A stretch of 64,000 nt of DNA from Hevea brasiliensis (Eukaryota > Streptophyta > Magnoliopsida > Malpighiales > Euphorbiaceae). The notes under the pieces were generated by a model. That model was not told the DNA's origin. It was given only the letters and a program-made list of their open reading frames with translations, and searched no databases. The stretch's first letter is position 1; each line of letters opens with the position of its first letter. The stretch covers positions 17,117,064 to 17,181,063 of the forward strand of contig NC_079505.1 in assembly GCF_030052815.1 (NCBI RefSeq). Direction: 5' to 3'. Of the stretch, positions 35,836-47,685 are shown piece by piece. A program made the translations under genes and the position numbers.

Positions 35836-38800
35836 ATGGAAGACCAGGAACAAGTACAGAACCTACAGGGGCAAGTGTCTGAACTAAAAGACCAGGTTTC
35901 AGAACTTATGAAGATGATGAGGGAGATGTCCCAAAATAGGCCCACTGCACCCTAACCTACCATTACCTCCCCACCTCCTACAACGGTTGATTCTCACTAC
36001 GCTCAACCTCCTTCACTTTCCGACCATCAATCCGGACCGATACCATCACAATCCGGTGACCATAAATAATGACCTACCTTTCTCCTATTACCCGGCTATC
36101 TCAAATGCCGAAGCTCACCCTTCAATCCCGATCCCTCCAGTTTACTCCACCCCTCAGCTCCCAGTTGGAGGAGCGTATCATACGGTGGAAGGAGAACATA
36201 GGGCGAGAGAAAACGAGAAACTATCGGCTCTAGAAGAAAGACTGAGGGCAATAGAGGGGCTGAACATGTATGGTTCAGTCGATGTGTCGTCACTGAGATT
36301 GGTGCCAGATGTGGTGGTACCACCCAAATTCAAGGTTCCGGATTTCGACAAGTACACCGGAAACTCAGATCCCCGCATCCACCTGGCAACCTACATTGCC
36401 AAAATGTCTGCCTTAACAGAAGACGATAGACTTCTCATTCACTTCTTTCACGAGAGCCTCTCCGGAGCAGCTCTGAGATGGTGCATACAATTGGACAGGA
36501 GCAAGCTGCACTCCTGGAAGGATTTAGCCGATACCTTTCTAAAGCAGTACAAATTCAATTGTGATGCGGCACCCACAAGGAGGGACCTCCAGAACCTGGT
36601 ACAGAAAGACCGGGAAGGTTTCAAGCAGTATGCCCAACGATGGAGGGAGAAGGCTGCAGAAGTATATCCTCCGGTGACCGACAATGAACTCTGCTCCCTA
36701 TTCATCGAAACATTGAAGGCTCCCTACTTCAACCTGATGATTGGAAATACCTCCAACAGCTTCTCAGATATCATCCAAGCTGGTGAGAGAATTGAAGCTA
36801 ATCTGAGAATAGGAAGACTACAGGAGTTGGCTGAGAACCCTGTGAAGAAGACTGCCAGCTTTGGCAAGAAGAAGGAGGGTGATGTACACTCTATCACCCG
36901 TCAGAATAATTACTCCCAGTTTCCCCAAAATAATTACCGGCCATATCCTTCTTCTCATGGCCAAACCATCGCCAACATTCCACCTCCTTTCCCTAATTAT
37001 CCGCAACCACGCCCACAATATCCCCCACCTACAAATTTTCAACCAAGACCACCTCCTCCTCCCATTCAACCAAGACCACCACAAAACAACCCGAGACCTC
37101 CAAGGAACCCTGATCCACCTCTTCCCCTCCCTCTCAGTGAAATATACCGATACCTTGTCGGTATAAACCAAATCGCACTCAGCCCCTTAGACCCAATCCA
37201 GCCCGCCATATCCTGTGGTATGATGCCACTGCCCGTTGTGAGTATCATGGAGGAGCACAAGGGCATTCAACCGACAACTGCGGGGCACTCAGAGGGAGAG
37301 TGCACGCTTTAATCCGAAACGGGTGGTTGAAGATTGAGGGAAATGGTTCCCTCCCCAATGTCACCTCAAACCCACTACCTAACCATAATGCGGGCAGTGG
37401 TGTAAATATGATAGAGTCTAAGGGAGAGGGATCAACACCAGAAATGGATAAGCTGGTTCCATACTTTGAGGAGATTTTTGCTGTAGCAACGAGGGAAGGC
37501 TACCTTTGCCCTCAGGTAGCGGGATTCGAAGAAAGTACGGGGTGTCCTTACCATGGAGGGGCAGCTGACCATGAGTTGCGAGATTGTAAGGGGTTCAGGC
37601 AAGAGGTCCGGAACTTATTGTCTCTCAAGGTTCTGAGATATCAGAAGAGGTCAAAGACGGAAGAGGGAGTGAACACCACTAGGTTCAGCCAAACTGCTTC
37701 TACCTCCAAGCCCAGAATCACCTTCTCACCCCCGGTAGCCTCACCGCCAGTAACGGTTATCCAAACTCCACCCCAGCTCCCCATCACCAATACTCACGCT
37801 GTCCCTTGGAACTATAACTTCCAAGTTTTCACTCAGATGCGCTACAAGACATCCACTCCCAGTCTCGCCTCACCTCCGGCACCACCAAAACCATGTTTCG
37901 CTCCTCACGAGCATTTCAGAATAACTTATGCTGGACCTACCAGCAACATTACTCCCCAAACCAATTCTCGGCCCGTTATCGCAACAAAGTCCTCTCCACC
38001 TGAGAAAGAAGTTGAGTTTATAACTCGAAGTGGGAGGTGTTACGGGAACGAAGAAAGAGAAAAGAGGAAAGGGAAAGTAAAAATGGGAGAGTCATCAAAA
38101 ATACGTAAGAGGAGGTTGAGAAAGCAGGGAAGTAGAACTCATCGAACATAAAGAAGAGGAAGAACTACTGCTCCAAATAATGAAACAGAGTGAGTATGAT
38201 GTAGTGGAGCAATTGAGGAAGACACCTGCCCGAATTTCACTGGTATCACTGATCCTGAGCTCTGAAGTCCACCGACAAGCCTTGCAGAAAATCCTGGATC
38301 AAGCCTTTGTGAACCCCGACATCACACCGGGACAGTTTGAGAAGATAGTAGAACAAATCCAGGCTTCCAACTTTGTAGCCTTTTCTGAAGAGGAGATAGA
38401 TCCCGCAGGCTTAGGGCACAATAAAGCTCTGCATGTAACTGTGAAGTGCAAGGGTTGTATAGTGGCCAAAGTTCTCATCGATAACGGATCGGCCCTTAAT
38501 GTACTGCCTAGCGCAACCTTAGCCAGGCTACCGGTCGACCAATAGCATATACGTCAGAGCGCGATGGTGGTAAGAGCCTTTGACGGTACAAGGAGAGAAG
38601 TACTGGGAGACATTGACTTGCCAATCCAAGTCGGTGCATGTACCTTCAACATCACGTTCCAGGTGATGAACATTGAGCCGGTTTACACTATGCTGTTGGG
38701 AAGGCCGTGGATCCATTCTACGAGTGCTGTTCCTTCAACTTTGCACCAGAAGATCAAGTACATTAAGGACGGCAAAATCATCACTGTAAGGGGTGAAGAA

Positions 38801-39321
38801 GCCATATTGGTTACCAAGCCGCAATCACTTCCTTATGTGGAAGCGGCCGAGGAGTCATTGGAGAGTTCTTTCCAGGCCTTTGAATTGCAAGACAACGGAA
38901 ATGAGGGGGCTATGGCTATGGTGGCCAAGGTGATGTCAAGGAACGGGTATCAAGAGGGGAAAGGCTTGGGCACCGCACTGCAAGGAATCGTGGAACCTAT
39001 ACCGGCTATTCAGAAGATAGGCCGTTGTGGTTTGGGATATGAGGAGGATGCCCTTGTGGATGGGTGGTTCTGGATGAGGAAAATACTTCGGGATCAGAGG
39101 TTCGACCAGGAGATGGGAAAGATGAAAATAGTCCCGAGAATTACAGAGATCTTCACTAAACCGGTCATTCAACATCCGGCAAGTACAGAAGAATCACCCG
39201 ATGATCCATCCATAGATGTCATCCAACTGGATTCCTTGTATGAGGCCCTAGTTTCGCCAATGACTGAGGGGCAAGAGCTGGATAACTGGACAACGGAGGA
39301 TATCCCTGTACTCAATCTCGA
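35836..39321 (+). pseudogene. gag-protease of the Tat/Ogre-like element
   Basis: It starts MEDQEQVQNLQGQ, which leads a short coiled coil; a stop at 35953 and a frame change follow. The Gag core is at 36300-36840 (VPDFDKYTGNSDPRIHLATY, WKDLADTFLKQYKF, REGFKQYAQRWREKAAEV). A proline-rich spacer precedes two zinc knuckles, CEYHGGAQGHSTDNC (about 37238) and CPYHGGAADHELRDC (about 37545). A frame change lies near 37200 and another near 38120. Protease carries VLIDNGSALNVLPSATLARL at about 38474-38535, the DNGS form usual in Tat elements. A TAG stop follows at 38543-38545. After it come AFDGTRREVLGDIDLP and MLLGRPWIH. A G-patch-like segment (NGYQEGKGLGTALQGIVEPI) is at 38942-39001. The exon ends at 39321. 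Confidence 0.85.
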
Positions 39322-39497
39322 GTAAAGTACCTTCGGTTATCTGCACTTGATCATTTTGTCCATGATGACAAGTGTAATACTGTAAATGGACCTTTTCTTA
39401 TGGCATTAATATTAATAAATTGATAGCACATTTTAAATCTCTCTTTCTTTCCTTTTAATTCCGTCCTTATAACACGCTCTATTCTTTATTCATTCAG
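39322..39497 (+). other. intron between protease and reverse transcriptase
   Basis: The donor is CGA|GTAAAG and the acceptor is TTATTCATTCAG|GAC. Without splicing the frame stops at once (TAA, 39323-39325). With splicing, LNLE continues as TIHQLTPNNPEIPLVNFEIP straight into the reverse transcriptase frame. The 176-nt stretch is AT- and pyrimidine-rich. An intron at this place is established for Ogre elements. Confidence 0.75.
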
Positions 39498-42400
39498 GAC
39501 TATTCATCAATTAACACCTAATAATCCAGAAATTCCTCTGGTTAATTTTGAAATCCCCATAACTGCCATTACTTCGAGTGATTCTGAGGAAGACCTTATA
39601 CAAAAAGACAGTGAAAAGAACGAGCCCTCCCTCGTGCCTTGTGGAGATGAAACGCGCACCATAAACCTAGGCACGGAAGAAGAAAAAAGGGAACTTAAGG
39701 TAGTGGAGAGTGAAGAATTGGGAGATATGATCAGTCTGCTTAAGGAATTCCTCGATGTATTCTCTTGGAGCTACGATGATATGGCGGGTTTGGACCCTCA
39801 GATAGTGACGCACAAGATTCCCTTAATCCCAGGAACGATTCCGGTGAAGCAGAAACTAAGAAGAATGAATCCCGACACACTGCTTAAGGTTCGGGATGAA
39901 GTCAAGAAACAGTATGACGCCGGGTTCTTGGAAGTGGTCAAATATCCCCAATGGGTGGCTAACGTCGTCCCGGTAATGAAGAAGGACGGAAGAGTCAGGG
40001 TGTGCGTTGATTACCTGGATCTTAATAAAGCTAGCTTGAAAGACGATTTCCCTCTCCCCCACATTGATGTGCTAGTTGACAACGCTGCGGGATTGGGCAG
40101 ATGTTCGTGCATTGATGGGTCTTCAGTTTACAATCAGATCCCAATAGACGAGGAAGACAAGGATAAACCGCTTTCATCACTCAATAGGGGTATTTTGCTA
40201 TCGGTCATGCCTTTCGGGTTGAAGAATGCCGGGCTACTTACCAACGCGCAATGTTCACATGATTCCACGATATGATGCATAAAGATGTGGAGTTATTTGT
40301 TGATGATATGATCATCAAATCCCGGAGAAGAGAGCCACGCTCAGTGATAAGGAGGGTGTTCAAAGGCTCAGAAATACCGCTTGAAGTTGAACCCGCTAAG
40401 TGCATATTCTGAGCTAGATCGGGAAAACCGTTGGGATTCATAGTGTTTAGAAAGGGATAGAAGTGGATCCGCATAAAGTTCGAGCTATTCAAGAAATGCC
40501 GCCCCAAAAATGTAAAGGGAGGTGCGCAGCTTTCTAGGAAAGTTGAACTACATTTCAAGATTTATTTCTAATCTCACTGCCAAAGCCGAACCTATTTTCA
40601 GATTACTCCGGAAGAACAACCCTACCCAATGGGATTCGGATTGTCAAAAGGCTTTCGAGACAATCAAGCAGTATTTGTCAAACCCACCAGTATTGGTCCC
40701 GCCAGGCAGTGTGCCTCGATCCTGCATATGGCAGTCCAAATGTAATTCTATGGGATGTGTTTTGGGACAAAGATGATGATACCGGCCAAAAAGATAGGGC
40801 AATTTATTACCTGAGCAAGAAGATCAATGATTGTGAGTCAAGGTACTCTTTCTTAGAAAAGACTTGTCACAAGTTAGCTCGACAAAGAAATCGCCTCAAA
40901 CACTACATGTTGAATCACAAGACATGGCTTATCTCCAGGATGGATCCTATCAAGTATGTATTTGAAAGCCCATTCGTGCCAGGTAGGATAGCCAAGTGGC
41001 AGGTTATACTCTCCCAATATGACATAGTCTATATGACCCGGAAAGCGGTGAAAGGTAGCGTAATTGCCGACCTCCTAGCAGAAAATCCTATCCAGGATTA
41101 TGAAGCTCTGGATTTTGAGTTCCCTGATGAGCACATTAATGAAGTAGACTGCGAAGAAGGGGGGCCAGCCGATGTATGGGAAATGTATTTCGACGGAGCT
41201 GTCAATTTGTCAGGTAATGGAATTGGAGCAGTATTGATATCCCCTAATGGGAAGTACTTCCCAATAGCTGTCAAGTTGAGGTTTGACTGTACCAACAATG
41301 TCGCAGAGTATGAAGCTTGTGTGATGGGTCTACAAACTGCTATCGAAATGGAAATCAGAAAGTTGGAGGTGTACGGAGACTCGGCTCTGATAATCTATCA
41401 AGTCAAGGGAGAATGGCAAACTAAGGATCCCAAGTTGATCCCGTATCAGAAGTACTTACTGAAGCTGATTAAGGAATTCGAAGAAATCTCTTTCACTCAT
41501 CTTAGCAGAGACAAGAATCAATTTGCTGATGCTTTAGCTACTCCGCCGTTATGGCTCAAATGGAAGAAGGGCGCATAACTCAAGCATTGAGGGTCAAAGC
41601 AAGGGATGAGCCACTTATTGCTTCATGATTGAAGAAGAGCCCATGGAAAGCCCCAGTATCATGACATCCTCGGCTCATCAGAGAACTGCAGAATTCCCTT
41701 TGGGGGCCAAAGAAAATGAAAAGAAGATGATTCGGAGATTAGCATTGGGGTACTTCCCCAGTGGAGAAACCCTATACAAGAGGAGCTCCAACGGTGAATT
41801 ATTGAGATGTGTAGATGCAAAAGAAGCAAAGAGAATCCTCTTTGAGACTCATGAGGGGAATTGCGCAACCCACGCCAATGGGCATATGATGGCTAAGCAA
41901 ATCATGCGACGTGGGTATTTTTGGACCACAATGGAAAAGGATTGCATCGAGTACTTCCGGAAATGCCATAAGTGTCAGATCTATGCAGATCCGATAAATG
42001 TGCCACCTCACAAGTTGTTTAACCTCGTCTCACCATGGCCTTTCGCAATGTGGGGCATCGATGTGATTGGTCCCATCAATCCCAAGGCATCCAATGGGCA
42101 CAGATTCATCCTTGTGGCCATCGACTATTTCTCCAAGTGGGTCGAAGCAACGTCATACGCTCACATCACACAGAACACTTTTCTCAAATTCTTCGTAAGC
42201 AATATCATCCGCCGCATGGTCTCCGAATGAAATTGTCACCGATAATGCCAAGAACTTGAATGGTCCAAGATTCGTAAATTATGTGATCAATACAAAATCC
42301 GCATCTCAATTCCTCCCGCATCGCCCCTGCATGAATGGAGCAGTAGAAGCCGCAAACAAAAATCTAAAGAGGATAATCCGAAAAATGACGGCCACCTATA

Positions 42401-42897
42401 AGGATTGGCATGATATGCTTCCCTACGCTCTTCACGCATACCGAACTTCCGTGAGAACCTCAACCGGGGCAACTCCAAACTCGCTGGTCTACGGCATGGA
42501 GGCAGTATTGCCCATTGAAGTTGAAAGCCCTTCCCTAAGAATCCTGAAGGAGTCAGGAATTAATGAGTCAGAATGGATTCAGTCGAGGTTGGAACAGTTA
42601 AACTTGCTTGATGAGAAAAGGTTAGCAGCGGCATGTCATGGGCAATTATATCAGAGGAGAATGGCTAGGGCATTTGATAAAAGCGTTCGCCCACGCGAAT
42701 TCCAACCCGGGGACTTAGTTCTGAAGAAAGTGCTGTCGAACCAAAACGATCCACGGGGCAAATGGTCACCAACATACGAGGGACCCTATGTGGTTAGAAA
42801 GGCATTTTCCGGAGGAGCCTTGATCTTGACCCAAATGGACGGCGAAGAGTTTCAGAGACCTGTGAATGCCGACACTGTCAAGAGGTATTATGCATAA
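39498..42897 (+). pseudogene. pol: reverse transcriptase, two RNases H, integrase
   Basis: An acidic linker precedes the reverse transcriptase at 39720-40550 (PVKQKLRRMNPD, VRVCVDYLDLNKA, MPFGLKNAG, catalytic FVDDMIIKS at 40296-40322). The frame breaks near 40240 and again near 40350-40520. RNase H of the usual type follows (GKLNYISRFISNLTAKAEPI, RAIYYLSKKINDCESRYSFL). A second, plant-type RNase H is at about 41180-41560 (MYFDGAVNLSGNGIGAVLIS, EYEACVMGLQTAIE, YGDSALIIYQ). Integrase is at 41800-42897: an HHCC zinc site (HEGNCATHANGHM, CHKCQIY) and the core residues in WGIDVIGPI, VTDNAKNLNG and MNGAVEAANKNLKR. A one-base frame change lies near 42215. The C-terminus is FQPGDLVLKKV...WSPTYEGPYVVRKA. 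It ends at 42897. Confidence 0.88.
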
Positions 42898-42928
42898 ACG
42901 AGTGAAGGATGAAACCCAAAGGGCCTTC

Positions 42929-42979
42929 AAAAAAAAAAAAAAAAAAACTTGGGGTGAAAACACGAAAGGGCGCCCCAAG
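42929..42979 (+). other. A-run plus hairpin, copy 1
   Basis: Nineteen adenines (42929-42947) are followed by CTTGGGG (42948-42954) and, 18 bases on, CCCCAAG (42973-42979), which can pair. The stem could extend by two bases (TG/CG with a wobble). Confidence 0.55.
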
Positions 42980-43346
42980 AGCCAAAATGGAGAAATAAGG
43001 AAGGGGGTATGGAACCAAGGATGGAGAGGAAACCGTCACGGCATGGGACTTCAGAGAACTTGAAATAATGGCAGTTAAAAGACTTCAAAACCAACTATAA
43101 GGAATATGTGAGATCTATCCTTGTACCCTTCCTTTTCCTTTGAAAGTCTATCCCTGTTTTTCTTAAGGCCATAATAAAGTCATACTTTATTCCTTCTACT
43201 TTTGTTTTCCTGGTCACTCACTTTTAATACTATCCTTTCTCTTTGTTTAATGTGCTATTAATTAGTTAAATTTTTGCCATAAGATTTGAATTCGAAAATT
43301 GATAACCTCACGTACTTTATTATGAGATTTGCAGGGAATGGCCTTC

Positions 43347-43391
43347 AAAAAAAAAAAAAAAAACTAGGAGTGAAAACCCAAAGGGCGCTCC
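43347..43391 (+). other. A-run plus hairpin, copy 2
   Basis: This repeats copy 1: 'gccttc', a run of 17 adenines, then CTAGGAGTG and CGCTCC. The stem is GGAGTG/CGCTCC. One base pair differs from copy 1 on both sides (G-C became A-T). Confidence 0.5.
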
Positions 43392-43599
43392 GTCGAATGG
43401 ACAAAAAGAAAGTAAAAACCCGCAAGGATGCTTTCCGTAAAATAAGAAGAAAGTCGGGAACAGAGGAGGGGCATTTGAAGAAATGGGGTCATAGGTCAAG
43501 TCTTGCAACTTCTTTTCCGTTAATCATCGGCCTTCGGTATCTTGTTAAGTACACTTCATCAGGGAAGAACTTCATGTGTCAGGGTTAGACTTGCCTTCT

Positions 43600-44466
43600 A
43601 AGTTGATTTTAATTTCATGCAATTTAAATTTCTGTCATCAACCTCTGGTTCCTTGATCTAAGTTGATTTTAATTTCATGCAATTTAAATTTCTGTTATCA
43701 ACCTCTGGTTCCTTGATCTAAGTTGATTTTAATTTCATGCAATTTAAATTTCTGTCATCAACCTCTGGTTCCTTGATCTAAGTTGATTTTAATTTCATGC
43801 AATTTAAATTTCTGTTATCAACCTCTGGTTCCTTGATCTAAGTTGATTTTAATTTCATGCAATTTAAATTTCTGTCATCAACCTCTGGTTCCTTGATCTA
43901 AGTTGATTTTAATTTCATGCAATTTAAATTTCTGTCATCAACCTCTTGTTACTTGATCTAAGTTGATTTTAATTTCATGCAATTTAAATTTTCGTTATCA
44001 ACCTCTGGTTCCTTTATCTAAGTTGATTTTAATTTAATTCAATTTAAATTTCCAGCAATCAACCTCTGGTTACTTGAACTAAGTAGATTTTAATTTAATA
44101 CAATATAAATTTCTCATTATCAACCTCTGGTTCCTTGATCTAAGTTGATTTTAATTTCATGCAATTTAAATTTATGTTATCAACCTCCGTTCCTTGATCT
44201 AAGTTGATTTTAATTTTATGCAATTTAAATTTCTGTCATCAACCTCTGGTTCCTTGATCTAAGTTGATTTTAATTTCATGCAATTTAAATTTCTGTCATC
44301 TCTGTCATCAACCTCTGGTTCCTTGATCTAAGTTGATTTTAATTTCATGCAATTTAAATTTCTGTCATCAACCTCTGGTTCCTTGATCTAAGTTGATTTT
44401 AATTTCATGCAATTTAAATTTCCTGTTATCAACCTCTGGTTCCTTGATCTAAGTTGATTTTAATTT
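43600..44466. repeat. 60-bp tandem array in the 3' untranslated region
   Basis: About 14 units read 'aagttgattttaatttcatg', then 'caatttaaatttctgtcatc', then 'aacctctggttccttgatct'. The period is exactly 60 bp over the first seven units; later units vary by small indels. A few positions alternate (ctgtcatc/ctgttatc). It lies between pol and the polypurine tract. Confidence 0.95.
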
Positions 44467-44602
44467 TCTGGTACTTCAACTTCTGTTAACAATTTCTAGC
44501 TCATTAGTTCCCTAATTTCAAACACTTAATCGTCCAAAATATGAGTCTGAATCTTTACATAATTCCTACACGGAAATTTCTTTCCTTTAATAGAAATTAT
44601 GT

Positions 44603-44615
44603 AAAGAGGGGCAGC
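44603..44615 (+). promoter_or_regulatory. polypurine tract
   Basis: AAAGAGGGGCAGC directly precedes the 3' LTR start TGTCGACAG. It would prime plus-strand synthesis. The GGGGCAGC ending is usual in Tat-type elements. Confidence 0.8.
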
Positions 44616-45183
44616 TGTCGACAGCATATTTTGGCCGATCCTCAAAATCAACAAGACTTTGAAACCGATCCCCAGCACTAGGTCTCCCTGGGCCAGCCAA
44701 TGACATTTCCGATTTCTCTTTATTTTTCTTTACCAGATGACCATATTTCCGAACTCTCCTTAAAAGGAATTGAATCAATGCTAAGTCCTAACATTCGTTA
44801 AAGCCCTGCCGATCTCTCAAATCATTTACCGATCTCTCAAACCCGCTGTCAAATTTCCGGACCCATCGGGTATATCCCTGATCTCTGTTGATAAATGAAG
44901 TGAACTAGCATTAGATCTTTTCTTACCAGTTTTATTGCCGATCTCCTTTTCGGAAGATTAAGAGCTAAGGTTTTGTTTCGGTTTAACGAGGGTTCCGATC
45001 TTAAGTTTTCAAGTTAAATTTTCAATTTTAATCAAGTCCCGTTCAGCATTTCTTCCCCACCGATCTCATGCTTATTGTGCTTTCCGATCTCTTACACTTA
45101 GATTAATAATTGCATTTAGATACTTAGGCAATTCAGAGATTTTCCGATCACATCCATTCATTGAACAAAAGAGACATTCCATT

Positions 45184-47029
45184 TCATTTTTTTGTACAAG
45201 TTTGCTCACTCTCTCTCTCACCCTCGGCTTCCTCCTCACTGTCCTCATCGTCGCCCTCAGGAGCCAGGTCGGCCATCCAGGAGAAGTCCTCTTCAGGGTA
45301 GCGCTTCTGGAGTTCAGCCAGGAGATCCTTGTGAGCATTCACATAGGCTCCGGCTATTCCCGCCACCATCTCTTCGTCTCTCTCCTTCAGCTCCTCGTCT
45401 TTCTCCTTAAGCTCCTCATCCTTCGCCTTGAGTTCCTCTATAAGTTGAGCGACCTGAGCGGCTTCGTTGGCGTGAAGCGCCTGGACTTCCCCAAGAGCAC
45501 GGTCCCTCTCAGCCAAAATATGATTCTGTTCGGCCAGCCTGTCTTCATGGAACTTTGCCCGTCCCTCGACTTGAGATATGTAATCCCGAGCGGATGAGAG
45601 TTGGGATCGGAGGGAAGCCACTTCCTCATTCTTCTTCCCGATCTCCTTACCCAGACGCTGAATCTTTTCCCGAACCATGGTCCGTTCACTGACACTCCAC
45701 GCTTAGGCTCATGGATCGAGTCAAGATGTCATCGAGACCATTCCGGATAGCTGTCCCGATCCTCCCGAAAGAAGATGGTAGACCCGTGACTTTGGCAAAA
45801 TCGGAGTTCTCTAACAAATCCGGTTATTCTTCAAGGAGTCGATCAAGATTTGAGCACCACGAGAAGAGGTCCTCCTAAGCTTGAGTAGGCCCCCTTCGTG
45901 CTTGGAACAATTGGGAGAGGTGGAGGTCGCTCTTCCGTTCTAGGAGGAGATCGGACAGCTTCCGAGGTCGGCAACCCAAGGTTGAGGCGGGTCTCTTTGT
46001 ATCTCCCTGTGCTCATGACCGGTGTTCAAGCATTTCAACGCTTCATCTCCTTTACTTTCCGGAGATCTCTCTTCCTTCTTCCGCTTCCTAGAACCCTCAC
46101 CACCCGCCATACCTGCACAAAGAAAAGGTTAGTGAGATCGCTAAGGTCGTGAGAACTGAGATATAGAAAATACCAATGCCGAGGTCAGAGAGCGAAAGTT
46201 TGCGGTCTTGGCCGGTGAGCAATTGAATAGTCCAATGGTGCAATTTCAGCCACCGCATCCAAACAAGAATACTTTTGAGTGGCGGCCCGACTCTTCGATC
46301 CATCACTATTAAACTTTCCTCCGACTCGTGGTAATGTGCTTGAAGCAAGGGCCCCGTACCACCACCACGGGAAGTCCTCAAAGCACTTCTGGATCTTTGC
46401 TCCTCGTAATGAAGAAACGTTCTTCCAATTCTTAAGGGATGAGGGCAGATCGGAAAAGAGCCCGCAATGAGGCTTCACTGAAAGAACCAAGTGTTCGCCA
46501 TCCTTTCTGAAGTTAGTCGGCACTTCAAATGAACACCTTAGCCGTAGGTCCGATTCCCTTAGCTCGGCATAGACCTGGAAGGCTACCAAGATCCGCCACG
46601 AGTTGGGGTGAATTTGAACAATGCATGCTCGGTGAAGTTTTAGGACCTCCTTATAGAAATCGTCTAGAGGGAACCTCGGACCGCCTTTAATCGCTTCCTC
46701 GTACACCATAACCATGTCATTCTCTTCAAAGGAGTGATCGACACGAAGATCGCCGTGGCACTTGATTAGCTCGCATTTAATCAGCCGAATGTTATATTCT
46801 TGGCTAAACGATTGCAGATCGGATTCTCAAAGAACCGACGGTAGCTCGCTATAGGGAGAGTCTCTCCTCAAGAAGGTGCGAGCCTTGATGGTATGACCCG
46901 CCCCGAGTTGGAGCGGAGGCCCCGGGAGGTTCTTGTTGAACGCTATCCGATCGCTTCTTCTTCATCGACGATGACCACGAACCGAATGGAAGGAGGGCTC
47001 GCCGCTTCTCGACCTTCTGCACCGCTCAT
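45184..47029 (-). pseudogene. antisense gene inside the LTR: PF04195-like protein with coiled coil
   Basis: Pieces in order on the minus strand: (1) start at 47029 (MSGAEG), out of frame after about 28 codons here but open in the 5' LTR copy; (2) 46715-46185, with MVMVYEEAIKGG, RFPLDDFYKEVLKL, IHPNSWRILVAFQVYAELRE and DLPSSLKNWKNV, the pattern of PF04195 ('putative gypsy-type transposon'); (3) a possible short exon after a candidate intron at 46173-46113, reading MAGGEGSRKRKKEE; (4) 45678-45184, a 164-residue coiled coil (LIEELKAKDEELKEKDEELK) with the acidic tail EGDDEDSEEEAEGE. Role unknown. Antisense ORFs are known in some Tat relatives, usually outside the LTR. Frameshifts make this copy non-functional as read. 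Splice sites are inferred. Confidence 0.65.
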
Positions 47030-47178
47030 TTTCAAAAGAAACAAAGAATTTAAACTAAAAGAGGATCAAAGCCCTTACCGAGTCCGATCGGCGCCAAGAA
47101 CTTGAGAAAACGAGAGAACTTCAAGTTGTGAGCAGGGATTGAAAATGGAATGAGAGAACAACGCTAACCCTCCCACCC

Positions 47179-47187
47179 CTATTTATA
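47179..47187 (-). promoter_or_regulatory. antisense TATA box in the 3' LTR
   Basis: The minus strand reads TATAAATAG about 150 bp upstream of the antisense start codon (47029-47027). It is conserved with 29244-29252 in the 5' LTR. Confidence 0.6.
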
Positions 47188-47455
47188 CTAGTCCGAGCAT
47201 TTAATGCTCGCGAGGTTCTAGGCAACAGATCGATTGGTGGGACTCGACAAATGCTCGACACTTCTCTCAAATATCCGAATGTTCTGAGATCGGTTAATTG
47301 GACATCGGCATAATAAGTTAAATATTTTGAATAAAGGATCAGTTAAGTGTCATTCAGGTAAAGAACCAGATCGGATAATCACATTAGAGATCGGAAAATA
47401 ATAAATGCAAAAATAATAAGATGATAACCGACAAAATAAAGTCTTTATTTTCAAA

Positions 47456-47685
47456 AGATCGGATTACATCATTTGGGCGATCTCTAGGGATCGGATTACA
47501 CTAAAATTGGATCACATCATTTCTGAGATCTCTAGAGATCGGATTGCATTGAAAATAAAATACATCATTTGGGCGATCTCTAGGGATCGGATTATGATAA
47601 AGGTCTAATTACATCATTTGGGCGATCTCTAGAGATCTGATTACATTGAAGGATTACATCATTTGGGCAATCTCTAGAGACCGGT
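47456..47685. repeat. GATCGG array 1 (3' LTR)
   Basis: Same five-unit array as 29518-29752, nearly identical. Confidence 0.8.

Noticed and set aside
36818..37171. Minus-strand Trp/Arg-rich frame
   Set aside because: It is the shadow of the proline-rich Gag spacer on the plus strand.
43600..44466. CRISPR-like regular repeat
   Set aside because: The units are directly adjacent with no spacers, AT-rich and inside a plant retrotransposon, so this is a simple tandem array.
45192..45597. Plus-strand frames in the LTR
   Set aside because: They mirror the minus-strand coiled-coil codons (Glu/Lys-rich read backwards as Leu/Ser/Phe-rich).
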